A stretch of 6,785 nucleotides of DNA from Spirochaetae bacterium HGW-Spirochaetae-9 (GCA_002839205.1 PGXP01000095.1:1-6785); one strand, 5' to 3'; positions 1 to 6,505 are shown, counted from the stretch's first letter. Translations and numbers: made by a program. The notes: generated by a model from the letters alone, not told the origin.

Positions 1-599
1 TCCTGAGCCCTCCCCCTCATCGCCTTGACGATCTCCGAGCCCTCGACGAGTTGCGTCGTCATGCCCTTCTCGACGGAAAAACCGTCCGTCCCGACGAAGG
101 CGAGGCGAACGTTGAAATCATTGATGGCCTTGATCGCGACAGGTCCAACGAGGGACTCCGTCTCCTTTCTGAAGACGCCGCCGGTGAGGATGATGTTGAG
201 CGAGGGATTGAGGCGGGCATAGGAAAAGACAAGCGTGGAGTTGGTGACGATCTGGACGCCCCGCCTCCCCGTGAGATAGCGGGCGATGAGGGCCGTCGTC
301 GTGCCAGCCTCGATCATGATCCTGTCGTCATCGTGCACGAACTCCGCGGCGGCGCGCGCGATCCTGTTCTTCTCCTCCACGTTGAGGCGCTGGCGATCGA
401 TTATGTCCTTGTAGAAGGCCGGGGCAGCGCCGCCGCGCGTCCTGTTGACGAAGCCCTTCTCCTCGAGGTCCTTGAGGTCGGAGCGGATCGTCACTTCGGA
501 AACTTCGAGTTCGCGGGCGAGAGAGGCAACCGAAAGCGAGCCTTCGCGCGCCATCGTGTCGAGCATGAACAGTTCGCGTTCGCTCAGATCCAAATTCAT
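1..599 (-). CDS. DeoR-family transcriptional repressor (C-terminus cut by window edge)
   Basis: A cytoplasmic DNA-binding repressor of the DeoR family, whose members usually sense a sugar phosphate or related metabolite and control a catabolic operon. 199 codons are visible; the family is usually about 250-260 residues, so roughly the last 50-60 are off the window. Residues 5-58 form the winged HTH (LSERELFMLD, then SVASLARELEVSEVTIRSDL, and the family signature R-T-R-G-G at 53-57). Residues about 75-199 are the DeoRC effector domain, with the motifs E-A-G-T-T-T (97-102), T-N-S-T (119-122), T-G-G-V-F (139-143) and F-V-G-T-D-G (168-173). The ATG at 599-597 is preceded by GGAGG (609-605) with 5-nt spacing. 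It lies downstream of the AraC gene on the same strand but has its own promoter and operator-like repeats. The ligand cannot be told from sequence; the target operon may lie off the left edge. Confidence 0.93.
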   Translation of the reverse strand, partial: MNLDLSERELFMLDTMAREGSLSVASLARELEVSEVTIRSDLKDLEEKGFVNRTRGGAAPAFYKDIIDRQRLNVEEKNRIARAAAEFVHDDDRIMIEAGTTTALIARYLTGRRGVQIVTNSTLVFSYARLNPSLNIILTGGVFRKETESLVGPVAIKAINDFNVRLAFVGTDGFSVEKGMTTQLVEGSEIVKAMRGRAQ

Positions 600-619
600 G
601 GGCGCCTCCACAGTTTTTA

Positions 620-661
620 TTTCGAAACACTTGCCATTCAGTTTCGAAATACTTTCGTTTC
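620..661. promoter_or_regulatory. Phased TTTCG repeats, probable DeoR-type operator
   Basis: Two copies of the palindrome TTTCGAAA (620-627 and 642-649) lie 22 bp apart, and a third motif, TTTCGTTTC, starts at 653. TTTCG therefore begins at 620, 642 and 653, all on an 11-bp register (the slot at 631 holds a poor match, TTGCC). The array covers the predicted transcription start and leader of the DeoR-type gene. DeoR-family repressors commonly bind several short repeats in phase with the DNA helix, so autorepression is the likely role. The assignment to this regulator is inference from position. Confidence 0.6.
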
Positions 662-667
662 TTTTGT

Positions 668-696
668 AGTATAGGGAGCGACCAATGAAAGATCAA
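668..696 (-). promoter_or_regulatory. Sigma70-type promoter of the deoR-type gene
   Basis: On the minus strand, TTGATC (696-691) and TATACT (673-668) are separated by exactly 17 bp, a near-consensus -35/-10 pair. The start of transcription would be near 661, giving a leader of about 60 nt. The promoter begins 33 bp after the AraC stop codon, so this repressor can be expressed independently. No intrinsic terminator is seen between the two genes, so readthrough from the AraC gene is also possible. Confidence 0.7.
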
Positions 697-729
697 GAGC
701 TATCCCATTCAGCGAGACCCGATTGTCAG

Positions 730-1587
730 CTATACGCTTTTCCGCCTGGCGAAGGCGGAAGGACTCATTCCCGTCACTTTCCTGAAGGCCGCGACGAAAC
801 GCGACATGGCGCCAAAACCGCACATGGCGCTCACCTGGCCAGGTTTCCAGCCTTCTCCAAGAAGACGCCGGGCTTCGGCCACGCGCTTGTAGAGTATGTA
901 ATTATGGAGGGTGCTGCCCGTTTCCTTCTTGAACATCCTGCACATGTAATACACGCTTATGCCGCATTTTTGGCCAATCGTTTCCAGCGAAAGATCTCCG
1001 GCGAGATTGTCTTCGATATATTCCAAAACCGAGGGAAGAGGTCCGCGCAGGCCGGGGCTCTCTTCGCCCACATCGTCGTCGCCGAACACCCTTTTGGTGA
1101 ACATCAGGATTTCCAGGAAGGCTACGATCTTCCGCAGCTTCGCCTCGGGAACGTCGCTCACGCAGGCCTGCCCCATCTTGTCAAAGAGCTTCATGATGTC
1201 CATGGACTGCTGGGCCGACAGCCTTCGGATATTTCCTTTCCCCTTGGGACGATCGACAAAACAGGAGAGGAGATCGCAGCCGAAAACCTCGAAGGATCGC
1301 GCCAGGTCAGGATTGAAGAGCAGTTTCGCCCGCTCGAAGCGCTTGTCGGATCGGATATGGAGCTTATGGACTTCACGATCGTTGAAGATTATCAGACTGC
1401 CGGGCTCGGCCCTGTGCATCTCATTCTCGATGAACCAGGACACTTCGCCGGCCGCCACGAAAAAAACCTCGAACTCCTCGTGGAGAAGCGGCTGATCGTT
1501 GAAAAGGGGCTTGAATTCGCTGGGGAGATCGTTCTTCAGGGAAAAACGGATTGAGGCATCGAAGTTTTCACTATCGAAAGAGGACAA
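730..1587 (-). CDS. AraC-family transcriptional regulator
   Basis: A 285-residue ligand-responsive DNA-binding protein. Residues about 35-80 resemble the N-terminal cupin of AraC regulators (V-F-F-V-A-A-G-E-V, then E-P-G-S-L-I-I-F-N-D with a following H at 74). Residues about 185-282 are the double-HTH AraC domain: the first HTH at about 200-221 (LSLETIGQKCGISVYYMCRM) and the second at about 251-273, ending in the signature G-F-G-A-M-S-R-F, then F-R-K-V-T-G-M-S-P-S-A-F. The length is normal for the family. The start is TTG at 1587-1585: an in-frame TGA lies nine codons or fewer upstream, no ATG occurs before residue 57, and GAGAGG (1598-1593) sits 5 nt in front. The gene is divergent from the flavin reductase gene, and a direct repeat lies before the reductase promoter, so it probably activates that gene. 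The inducer is unknown, perhaps the reductase's substrate. Confidence 0.92.
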   Translation of the reverse strand: MSSFDSENFDASIRFSLKNDLPSEFKPLFNDQPLLHEEFEVFFVAAGEVSWFIENEMHRAEPGSLIIFNDREVHKLHIRSDKRFERAKLLFNPDLARSFEVFGCDLLSCFVDRPKGKGNIRRLSAQQSMDIMKLFDKMGQACVSDVPEAKLRKIVAFLEILMFTKRVFGDDDVGEESPGLRGPLPSVLEYIEDNLAGDLSLETIGQKCGISVYYMCRMFKKETGSTLHNYILYKRVAEARRLLGEGWKPGQVSAMCGFGAMSRFVAAFRKVTGMSPSAFARRKSV

Positions 1588-1626
1588 GCTTACCTCTCAT
1601 TTGCGCGCTTCATGGCGCCGAGCTCC

Positions 1627-1635
1627 ATCATAGCA
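1627..1635 (-). promoter_or_regulatory. Extended -10 promoter of the AraC-type gene
   Basis: The minus strand reads TGCTATGAT at 1635-1627, an extended -10 (TGn plus TATGAT, 5 of 6 to consensus). No convincing -35 is found at 17 bp, which fits an extended -10 promoter. Transcription would begin near 1620, leaving about 33 nt to the TTG start. Confidence 0.5.
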
Positions 1636-1677
1636 GATTCATCATGGTTTTGGCCACAACATATCAGATCGAATAAA

Positions 1678-1715
1678 AGCAATATATGATATAAAAAAAG
1701 AGCAATTTACGATAT
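1678..1715. promoter_or_regulatory. Tandem 15-bp direct repeat, probable AraC-type activator site
   Basis: AGCAATATATGATAT (1678-1692) and AGCAATTTACGATAT (1701-1715) match at 13 of 15 positions and start 23 bp apart, about two helical turns. The proximal copy ends 7 bp before the predicted -35 of the reductase promoter. AraC-type regulators bind as dimers to direct repeats in this position when activating. The pairing with the divergent AraC gene is inference. Confidence 0.6.
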
Positions 1716-1722
1716 TTTTCTA

Positions 1723-1751
1723 TTGTAGTCTCCGAAATAAGCGGCTAAAAT
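1723..1751 (+). promoter_or_regulatory. Promoter of the flavin reductase gene
   Basis: TTGTAG (1723-1728) and TAAAAT (1746-1751) are 17 bp apart. The -10 matches consensus at 5 of 6 positions and the -35 at only 3 of 6, as is common for promoters that need an activator. The start would be near 1758, with a leader of about 60 nt before the ATG at 1821. Confidence 0.5.
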
Positions 1752-1820
1752 TCCATGACGTCTGTTGACCCATGCGCCATGCCTTCAGGCGGCGCCAAAA
1801 GAACGTTATTGGAGAAGCGA

Positions 1821-4031
1821 ATGATGAAAAGAATTGGGTTCGCCGTGCTCTGCATGCTCCTCATTCTGTCGAGCTGCACCACCGTAAAACAGGAAGGATT
1901 GTTCAACCCCGGAACCTATACAGGATCGGCGGAAGGGATGAATGGGCCTGTGACCGTAGAGATAAAGGTCGACAAAGATTCGATACTCAACGTCGCCGTG
2001 ACGAAGCATCAGGAAACGGCTGGGCTTTCGGATAACGCCCTGAAGTTCGTGCCCCGGGAAATCGTCAAGGAACAGAGCCTCGATGTGGACACAGTATCCG
2101 GTGCCACCGTTGTCAGCCAGGCAATCATCGACGCAACGGCCGAGGCGCTGGCCAAGGCGGGAGCCACGCCGGAGAAACTCAAGGCGGTTGCGAAGGCCGC
2201 GGAAGCGAATGCCATCGCATCTGCTCAGCCCATGAAACCGGGCGTCTATTACGGCGAAGCCTATGGAAAGTGGCCCAAGGACAGCAACGAAGGAGGCCGC
2301 TTCCTTTCGCCGAAGGTGATAAAGCCGATCAAGGTCGAAGTGACCGTGGACGAAAAGAAGATCCTGAACATCGCCGTTCTCTCCTGCGACGATACGCCGG
2401 GCTTCAAGGAATCGGCCATCAACCAGGTGCCCAAGGCCATCGTCGATTACCAGAGCATCGGCGTGGACGCCGTCTCGGGTTCCACGCTCACCAGCATGGG
2501 CATTCTCGCGGCGACCACCCAAGCTCTCGAACAGGCCGGCGCCGACCTCCTGGCCTTCAACGCGAAGCAACCGAAGGTCAACGCCTCCGTCGAGTACACG
2601 ACCGAGGTCGTGGTCGTCGGCGCGGGCGCCTCCGGCACCGCGGCGGCCCTCGCCGCCGTCGAACGCGGCGCGAAGGTCATCGTCGTCGAAAAGACCGGTC
2701 AGGTTGGCGGAATGGGTGGCCTCTCCACGGGCTTCATCGGCGTCGGAAGCGAGCAGGCAAAAAAAGCGGGAAGCACCAAGACTGTCCAGGATGTATTCAA
2801 GGAGATGATGGACTATACGAGCTGGACAGCCAACTCCTCCCTCGTGAAGGCCATCCTTGAAAAATCGGGCAGCACCGCCGACTGGCTCCAGGCCCACGGC
2901 TACAAGATGACCCTGCAGAAGGGCTCCTACACCCACGACACCGGCAAGGGCAACGCCAAGATCCAGACCCTCTACGACAAATACATCATCCCCGGCGGCG
3001 GCCAGCTTCTCCTCCAGACTCGGGCCGAGGAACTCATCATGGACGGAAACAAGGTCGTCGGCGTCAAGGCGCTGAAGAGCGACGGCACGAAGGTGACCGT
3101 CCGCGCCGCGTCTGTCGTCATCGCAACGGGCGGTTTCGGCGGCAACAAGGAAATGCTGAAGAAATATACCCACAGCGACAATTACTACCTGAGCGGGAAT
3201 TCCTCGAACGAGGGCGACGGCATCAACATGGCCCTCGGCGCGGGAGCCGGTTTGAGCCCCGAAATTTCTCCGCACCTCTCTGAGTTCGCGGCCAGCACGA
3301 CGCTGGACTTCAACAGCTATTTCATGAAGTACATGAATTACGGCGGCCTCCTCCAGGTCAACATGGAAGGCAAACGCTTCATGGATGAGGGCATCTGCGC
3401 GAGCCAGCCTCTCGCGAAGGGCGCCTCGGCGATCAGGACGGCCGGCTCCTTCTTCGTCGTTTTCGATCAGGCTACCCTGGACACCCTTGAAACCAAGGGT
3501 TACCCGGGCATCGTCGGAGCGGAAAAAACCGCCGAACTCATGAAGAGCATCGGCTGGCGCTCGCGCGCCATAGTCCCCTTCACGACGATCAAGATGGAAA
3601 TGCAGCAAGCCCTCGACGCGAGCGTCGCGTTCAAGGCCGACAGCTTCCAGGAGCTGGAGAAGGCGGCGGGATTCGCCCAGGGCGAGTTTACCTCGACAAT
3701 GAGCCGCTATCTCGCGGCCGTGGATCAGAAGAAGGACGAAGAGTTCTACAAGGACCCGATCTGGCTCACGCCCATAGCGAAAGGTCCCTACTACGCGCTG
3801 CGCATGGAGCCGGCCATTTTCGGAACCATCGGCGGGATCAGGATCAACGAGCGCATCGAGGCGCTCAACGAGCAGAACAAGGTGATTCCGGGTCTCTATG
3901 TCGCCGGACAGGACGGCGGCGGCATGTACGGCTATCCCTACTACGAGATCGTCGGCGTGACGCAGGGATACGCTTACAACTCAGGGAGGATCGCCGGCGA
4001 GAACGCCTCGAGCTTCGCAGGAACCCGCTGA
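1821..4031 (+). CDS. Lipoprotein flavin reductase: two FMN_bind domains plus fumarate-reductase-type FAD domain
   Basis: A 736-residue exported redox enzyme, probably a terminal reductase of anaerobic respiration for an unsaturated organic acid or similar acceptor. Residues 1-19 are a lipoprotein signal ending in the lipobox L-S-S-C (Cys19). FMN_bind domain 1 (about 27-116) carries D-T-V-S-G-A-T with Thr96, and domain 2 (about 139-242) carries D-A-V-S-G-S-T with Thr222; both fit the motif flavinylated by ApbE. The FAD_binding_2 domain (about 258-736) has G-A-G-A-S-G (267-272), the ribose-binding E290 in V-V-E-K, A-T-G-G-F-G-G (435-441), and the C-terminal G-L-Y-V-A-G-Q-D. There is no CXXCH, so no haem; electrons would enter through the FMNs. 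The start is set at ATG 1821 by GGAG (1811-1814) and the signal peptide; an in-frame ATG at 1755 has neither. By eye, the substrate histidines and arginines of flavocytochrome c3 fumarate reductase are absent, so fumarate is doubtful. Relatives include urocanate and acrylate-type reductases. Confidence 0.9.
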   Translation: MMKRIGFAVLCMLLILSSCTTVKQEGLFNPGTYTGSAEGMNGPVTVEIKVDKDSILNVAVTKHQETAGLSDNALKFVPREIVKEQSLDVDTVSGATVVSQAIIDATAEALAKAGATPEKLKAVAKAAEANAIASAQPMKPGVYYGEAYGKWPKDSNEGGRFLSPKVIKPIKVEVTVDEKKILNIAVLSCDDTPGFKESAINQVPKAIVDYQSIGVDAVSGSTLTSMGILAATTQALEQAGADLLAFNAKQPKVNASVEYTTEVVVVGAGASGTAAALAAVERGAKVIVVEKTGQVGGMGGLSTGFIGVGSEQAKKAGSTKTVQDVFKEMMDYTSWTANSSLVKAILEKSGSTADWLQAHGYKMTLQKGSYTHDTGKGNAKIQTLYDKYIIPGGGQLLLQTRAEELIMDGNKVVGVKALKSDGTKVTVRAASVVIATGGFGGNKEMLKKYTHSDNYYLSGNSSNEGDGINMALGAGAGLSPEISPHLSEFAASTTLDFNSYFMKYMNYGGLLQVNMEGKRFMDEGICASQPLAKGASAIRTAGSFFVVFDQATLDTLETKGYPGIVGAEKTAELMKSIGWRSRAIVPFTTIKMEMQQALDASVAFKADSFQELEKAAGFAQGEFTSTMSRYLAAVDQKKDEEFYKDPIWLTPIAKGPYYALRMEPAIFGTIGGIRINERIEALNEQNKVIPGLYVAGQDGGGMYGYPYYEIVGVTQGYAYNSGRIAGENASSFAGTR

Positions 4032-4058
4032 GAAATCGCTCCACTCGCCTCAAGCAAG

Positions 4059-4095
4059 AAAAAGGGACTGTCCGGGAACGGGCAGTCCCTTTTTT
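4059..4095 (+). terminator. Strong intrinsic terminator after the reductase gene
   Basis: A long inverted repeat: AAAAAGGGACTG (4059-4070) pairs with CAGTCCCTTTTT (4083-4094). The stem continues inward as TCCG/CGGG (one T-G wobble) and closes on a GGAA tetraloop (4075-4078), followed by a run of T to 4095. It lies 27 bp after the reductase stop codon and separates that unit from the SIMPL gene. Confidence 0.93.
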
Positions 4096-4120
4096 AATCA
4101 AGATAGATACCAGAAAGCAG

Positions 4121-4126
4121 TATACT
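4121..4126 (+). promoter_or_regulatory. Candidate -10 box of the SIMPL gene
   Basis: TATACT lies 55 bp before the SIMPL start codon and downstream of the terminator, so a promoter is needed here. The -35 region at 17 bp (TCAAGA, 4098-4103) is poor, so the call rests on the -10 and the position. Confidence 0.4.
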
Positions 4127-4181
4127 TGTTTCTGACGATGAAGCATGTTTTTTTGCTCTTGGAATTCCGGAGGTTTATATA

Positions 4182-4889
4182 ATGAAGAAATCCATCTCGG
4201 TCGCTCTCCTCGCTCTGGCCGTTTTTGCCGTCGGGGCCCAAACCACGCCCCAGACCGTATCCCTACTGCCCACCATCAGCGTGACGGGACAGGCGACCGT
4301 ATCCATCGAGGCCGACATGGCCACGCTCAACCTCGCCATCATCCAGCAGGCCAAAACTCCACTTGCTACCCGCGAAGCCGTCACCTCGGCGGCCGACAAG
4401 GTCATCGTCGCCATCCAAGCCCTCGGCATCGAGAAGAAGCATATAAGAACAGGAACTTTCAGCATCTATCCCGTCTACGACGAACGTCCTGGCAAGCAGA
4501 ATCTCATCACGGGATACAGGGGCGAAACGGGCATAAGCGTCATCCTGGAGGACACTGCCCTCGTCGCCGGCACGGTCGATACCGCCGTCAACGCCGGAGC
4601 GAATGAGATTCGCAGCCTGAATTACGGAAAAAAGGACGAGGAGAGCCTCCGCTTCGCCACCCTCCAGCAGGCTGTCGCCAACGCCATGAAAAAAGCGGCC
4701 GCCATGGCGGAAACCCTGGGAAGGAAGCTGGGCAAGGCCCTCACGGTGGAAGAGGAAGGTTTCTCGCTCCGCGCCCCCGACACGCGGACGTACATGGCGA
4801 AGGCCATGGTCGCCTCATCGCAGGAAGCTTTCGCCCCCGGCAGCATGGAAATGAGCGCCTCGGTGCTCGTCGTCTTCGAGATGGAGTGA
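4182..4889 (+). CDS. Secreted SIMPL (DUF541) domain protein
   Basis: A 235-residue exported protein of the SIMPL/DUF541 family, whose bacterial members sit in the periplasm or outer membrane. Their molecular role is poorly known; links to oxidative or envelope stress have been suggested for some. Residues 1-19 are a Sec signal peptide with likely cleavage after V-G-A (before Gln20). The SIMPL domain covers about 31-233: it opens with I-S-V-T-G-Q-A-T-V (32-40), has the typical helix with Q-A-L-G-I (79-83) followed by I-R-T-G-T-F-S-I-Y-P (88-97), the segment G-Y-R-G-E-T-G-I-S-V (111-120), then the A-x-x-K-A-A-A-M-A helix region (168-176), and ends in a V-L-V-V-F-E-M strand. The length is usual for the family. 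GGAGG (4169-4173) is 8 nt before the ATG. It is monocistronic or at most weakly linked to the TrpR gene 68 bp downstream. No direct functional link to its neighbours is visible. Confidence 0.9.
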   Translation: MKKSISVALLALAVFAVGAQTTPQTVSLLPTISVTGQATVSIEADMATLNLAIIQQAKTPLATREAVTSAADKVIVAIQALGIEKKHIRTGTFSIYPVYDERPGKQNLITGYRGETGISVILEDTALVAGTVDTAVNAGANEIRSLNYGKKDEESLRFATLQQAVANAMKKAAAMAETLGRKLGKALTVEEEGFSLRAPDTRTYMAKAMVASSQEAFAPGSMEMSASVLVVFEME

Positions 4890-4942
4890 GGCCGACGTTT
4901 CTGTCGTTAGTATCAAATTGATCCCACAAAACCGAAGAATGA

Positions 4943-4951
4943 TGGTATAGT
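4943..4951 (+). promoter_or_regulatory. Extended -10 promoter of the trpR-type gene
   Basis: TGGTATAGT matches the extended -10 form TGn-TATAAT with one mismatch. TTGATC at 4918-4923 is 22 bp upstream, too far to act as a normal -35. The expected start, six to seven bases downstream, falls on or next to the ATG at 4958, so the transcript may lack a leader. A small palindrome, ATCAA-A-TTGAT (4912-4922), lies upstream and could be a regulator site; this is speculative. Confidence 0.5.
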
Positions 4952-4957
4952 AGTGCC

Positions 4958-5248
4958 ATGCCACGCAATCCAGAACTCATGCGCCACAATATCGAGGAGA
5001 TGGCCCGCGCCCTCGAGGGCGCGGACGCCGCCCTCATAGAAGAATTCCTCTACACCCTTCTCACGCCAGCCGAAGCCGACGAAATGGCCAAACGCTGGGC
5101 CCTGGTCAAGGAACTTTCGAAGGGCATGGCCCAACGCAAAATAGCCGAGGAACTCGGCCTCTCCCTCTGCAAGATCACACGCGGCTCGCGCGAACTCAAG
5201 AAGGAGGGCTCGGCCTTCAGGGCGCTGCTCGGGCGCCTGGAAAAATAA
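4958..5248 (+). CDS. trpR: TrpR-type tryptophan-responsive repressor
   Basis: A 96-residue, all-helical DNA-binding protein that aligns by eye with E. coli TrpR (108 residues). It has L-T-P-x-E at 35-39, Arg46 in the position of TrpR Arg54, and the HTH at about 58-80 (MAQRKIAEELGLSLCKITRG), with T-R-G-S at 74-77 matching the TrpR segment whose Arg84 and Gly85 contact tryptophan and DNA. The E. coli residue Ser88 is Glu here. The E. coli N-terminal arm is shorter. TrpR dimers bind operators when loaded with L-tryptophan. The related YerC/YecD group of Firmicutes is an alternative, but the retained T-R-G-S favours TrpR. There is no ribosome binding site before the ATG at 4958, which fits a leaderless mRNA; the next in-frame ATG (4979) also has none. 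No trp biosynthesis gene is in the window; the convergent neighbour is an aminotransferase. Confidence 0.85.
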   Translation: MPRNPELMRHNIEEMARALEGADAALIEEFLYTLLTPAEADEMAKRWALVKELSKGMAQRKIAEELGLSLCKITRGSRELKKEGSAFRALLGRLEK

Positions 5249-5274
5249 AGGCTATTTCGCTGCCCAGAGCGCCT
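5241..5274 (-). terminator. Weak candidate terminator of the aminotransferase gene
   Basis: On the minus strand AGGC (5274-5271) pairs with GCCT (5252-5249), with an inner GCT/AGC pair, and TTATTTTT follows (5248-5241). The stem is short and interrupted and overlaps both stop codons, so it is only a possible terminator. I see no better one for either convergent gene. Confidence 0.25.
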
Positions 5275-6430
5275 TCAGGCCGAGGAGTTTTTGGCCCGCG
5301 GCATGCAGGGTTTCATCCTTCTTGGCAAAATGGAAACGTATGTAACGATCCTCGAAATCCTTGTAGAAACTGGAGCCAGGCACGGCGGCGACGCCTGCGT
5401 GGGCTGCCATCCATTCACAGAAGGCCGTATCGCTCTTTGCGCCGAATTCCTCAATGTTGACGAGGACATAGTAGGCACCTTGGGGCTTCACGTAGGAAAG
5501 GCCGGCCTTGTCCAGATAGGAAAGGAAGATGTCGCGCTTGGAGGCATAGAGGGCCGTCAGGTCGCGGTAGTAGTCGTCGCCGAAACCGAGGGCGGTGACG
5601 GCGGCTTCCTGCAGGGGGGCGGCCGCGCCCACAGTGAGGAAGTCGTGGATCTTGCGGATGCCGTCGGTGACATGGGCGGGGGCTATCGTGTAGCCGAGGC
5701 GCCAACCGGTGATGGAGTAGGTTTTCGAGAGGGAGCCGCAGGAGATTGTCCTTTCGAACATGCCGGGCAGGGAAGCGAAGTAGGTGTGGACATACGGCGC
5801 GTAGACGATATGGTCGTACACTTCGTCGGTGATGACAAAGGCGTCGTGGCGTTCGGCGAGGGCGGCTATCGTCTCCAGCTCGGCCCTGGAAAATACCTTG
5901 CCCGTGGGGTTGGCCGGGTTGCACAGGATGAGGGCCTTGGCGCCGGCTGCAAAGGCGGCGCCAAGCTCTTCCGGGTCGAAGGTGAAATCGTCGGAGCCGG
6001 CTTCGCGCCGCAGGTGCACGCAGACTGCCTCGGCCCCCGAGAGGAGGGCATCGGCCAGGTAGTTCTCGTAGAAGGGCGAAAAGACGATGACCTTGTCCCC
6101 CGGATCCACCGCCGTCATGACGGCGGCCATCATGGCTTCGGTGGCGCCGCAGGTGACGGCGATGTGGTCGTTGGCGCTTATCGGTATGCCCATAAAGCGG
6201 CTCTGCATGGCGGCGAGGGCTTCGCGGAAGTTCTGGGCGCCCCAGGTGACGGCGTACTGATGAGGGCCTTTGGCAGCCGAATGCGCTGCGGCTTCGAGAA
6301 GGGCTTTGGGTGGGTCAAAGTCGGGAAAACCTTGTGAGAGGTTGATTGCTCCATGCTTTATCGCGACGCGGGTCATGCGGCGGATAACCGATTCTCCGAA
6401 AGAACGGGACTTGGCGCTGATTTCGGGCAT
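5252..6430 (-). CDS. Class I/II PLP-dependent aminotransferase (kynurenine/methionine aminotransferase-like)
   Basis: A 392-residue cytoplasmic fold-type I aminotransferase that moves an amino group between an amino acid and a 2-oxo acid. Visible landmarks: N-L-S-Q-G-F-P-D-F (30-38), typical of the kynurenine/glutamine/methionine aminotransferase branch of subgroup I-gamma; C-G-A-T-E-A (94-99) at the PLP phosphate; N-P-A-N-P-T-G (171-177); D202 in T-D-E-V-Y, which pairs with the pyridine nitrogen; S-L-S-K-T (233-237) with the Schiff-base Lys236; T-G-W-R (241-244); and Arg365 in Y-I-R-F for the substrate carboxylate. The length is normal and the protein looks complete. The start is ATG 6430-6428, with GGAGG (6440-6436) 5 nt before it; the open frame continues upstream to 6589 but that part contains the promoter. 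Its stop is three bases from the stop of the convergent trpR-type gene. Aromatic or sulfur amino acids are likely substrates, but specificity cannot be fixed by eye. Confidence 0.92.
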   Translation of the reverse strand: MPEISAKSRSFGESVIRRMTRVAIKHGAINLSQGFPDFDPPKALLEAAAHSAAKGPHQYAVTWGAQNFREALAAMQSRFMGIPISANDHIAVTCGATEAMMAAVMTAVDPGDKVIVFSPFYENYLADALLSGAEAVCVHLRREAGSDDFTFDPEELGAAFAAGAKALILCNPANPTGKVFSRAELETIAALAERHDAFVITDEVYDHIVYAPYVHTYFASLPGMFERTISCGSLSKTYSITGWRLGYTIAPAHVTDGIRKIHDFLTVGAAAPLQEAAVTALGFGDDYYRDLTALYASKRDIFLSYLDKAGLSYVKPQGAYYVLVNIEEFGAKSDTAFCEWMAAHAGVAAVPGSSFYKDFEDRYIRFHFAKKDETLHAAGQKLLGLKALWAAK

Positions 6431-6505
6431 GTGGGCCTCCAGTGGCGCCCGCACGGCGCAAAGCAATACGGCTCCCCCCACTATTCTCAGGAAGAACGCT
6501 ATGTA

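Noticed and set aside
685..1554. 289-codon open frame on the plus strand opposite the AraC-type gene
   Set aside because: Shadow of the regulator gene; the minus-strand product has both AraC HTH motifs, and this frame has none.
1755..1820. 22-codon upstream extension of the reductase from ATG 1755
   Set aside because: No ribosome binding site, it lies at the predicted transcription start, and it would bury the lipoprotein signal; ATG 1821 has GGAG and starts directly with the signal peptide.
1806..3608. 600-codon open frame on the minus strand opposite the reductase gene
   Set aside because: It is antisense to a gene with clear FMN and FAD domains; its translation is rich in Arg, Gly and His without family motifs, as expected for the shadow of a G/C-ending codon gene.
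1821..4031. Haem-binding flavocytochrome c
   Set aside because: No CXXCH motif is present; the N-terminal modules are FMN_bind domains.
4890..4912. Terminator after the SIMPL gene
   Set aside because: Only a 4-bp CGAC/GTCG stem with no T run, too weak to call.
5291..6337. 348-codon open frame on the plus strand opposite the aminotransferase
   Set aside because: Low-complexity Gly/Val/Ala translation, antisense to a complete aminotransferase with all PLP motifs; no ribosome binding site.
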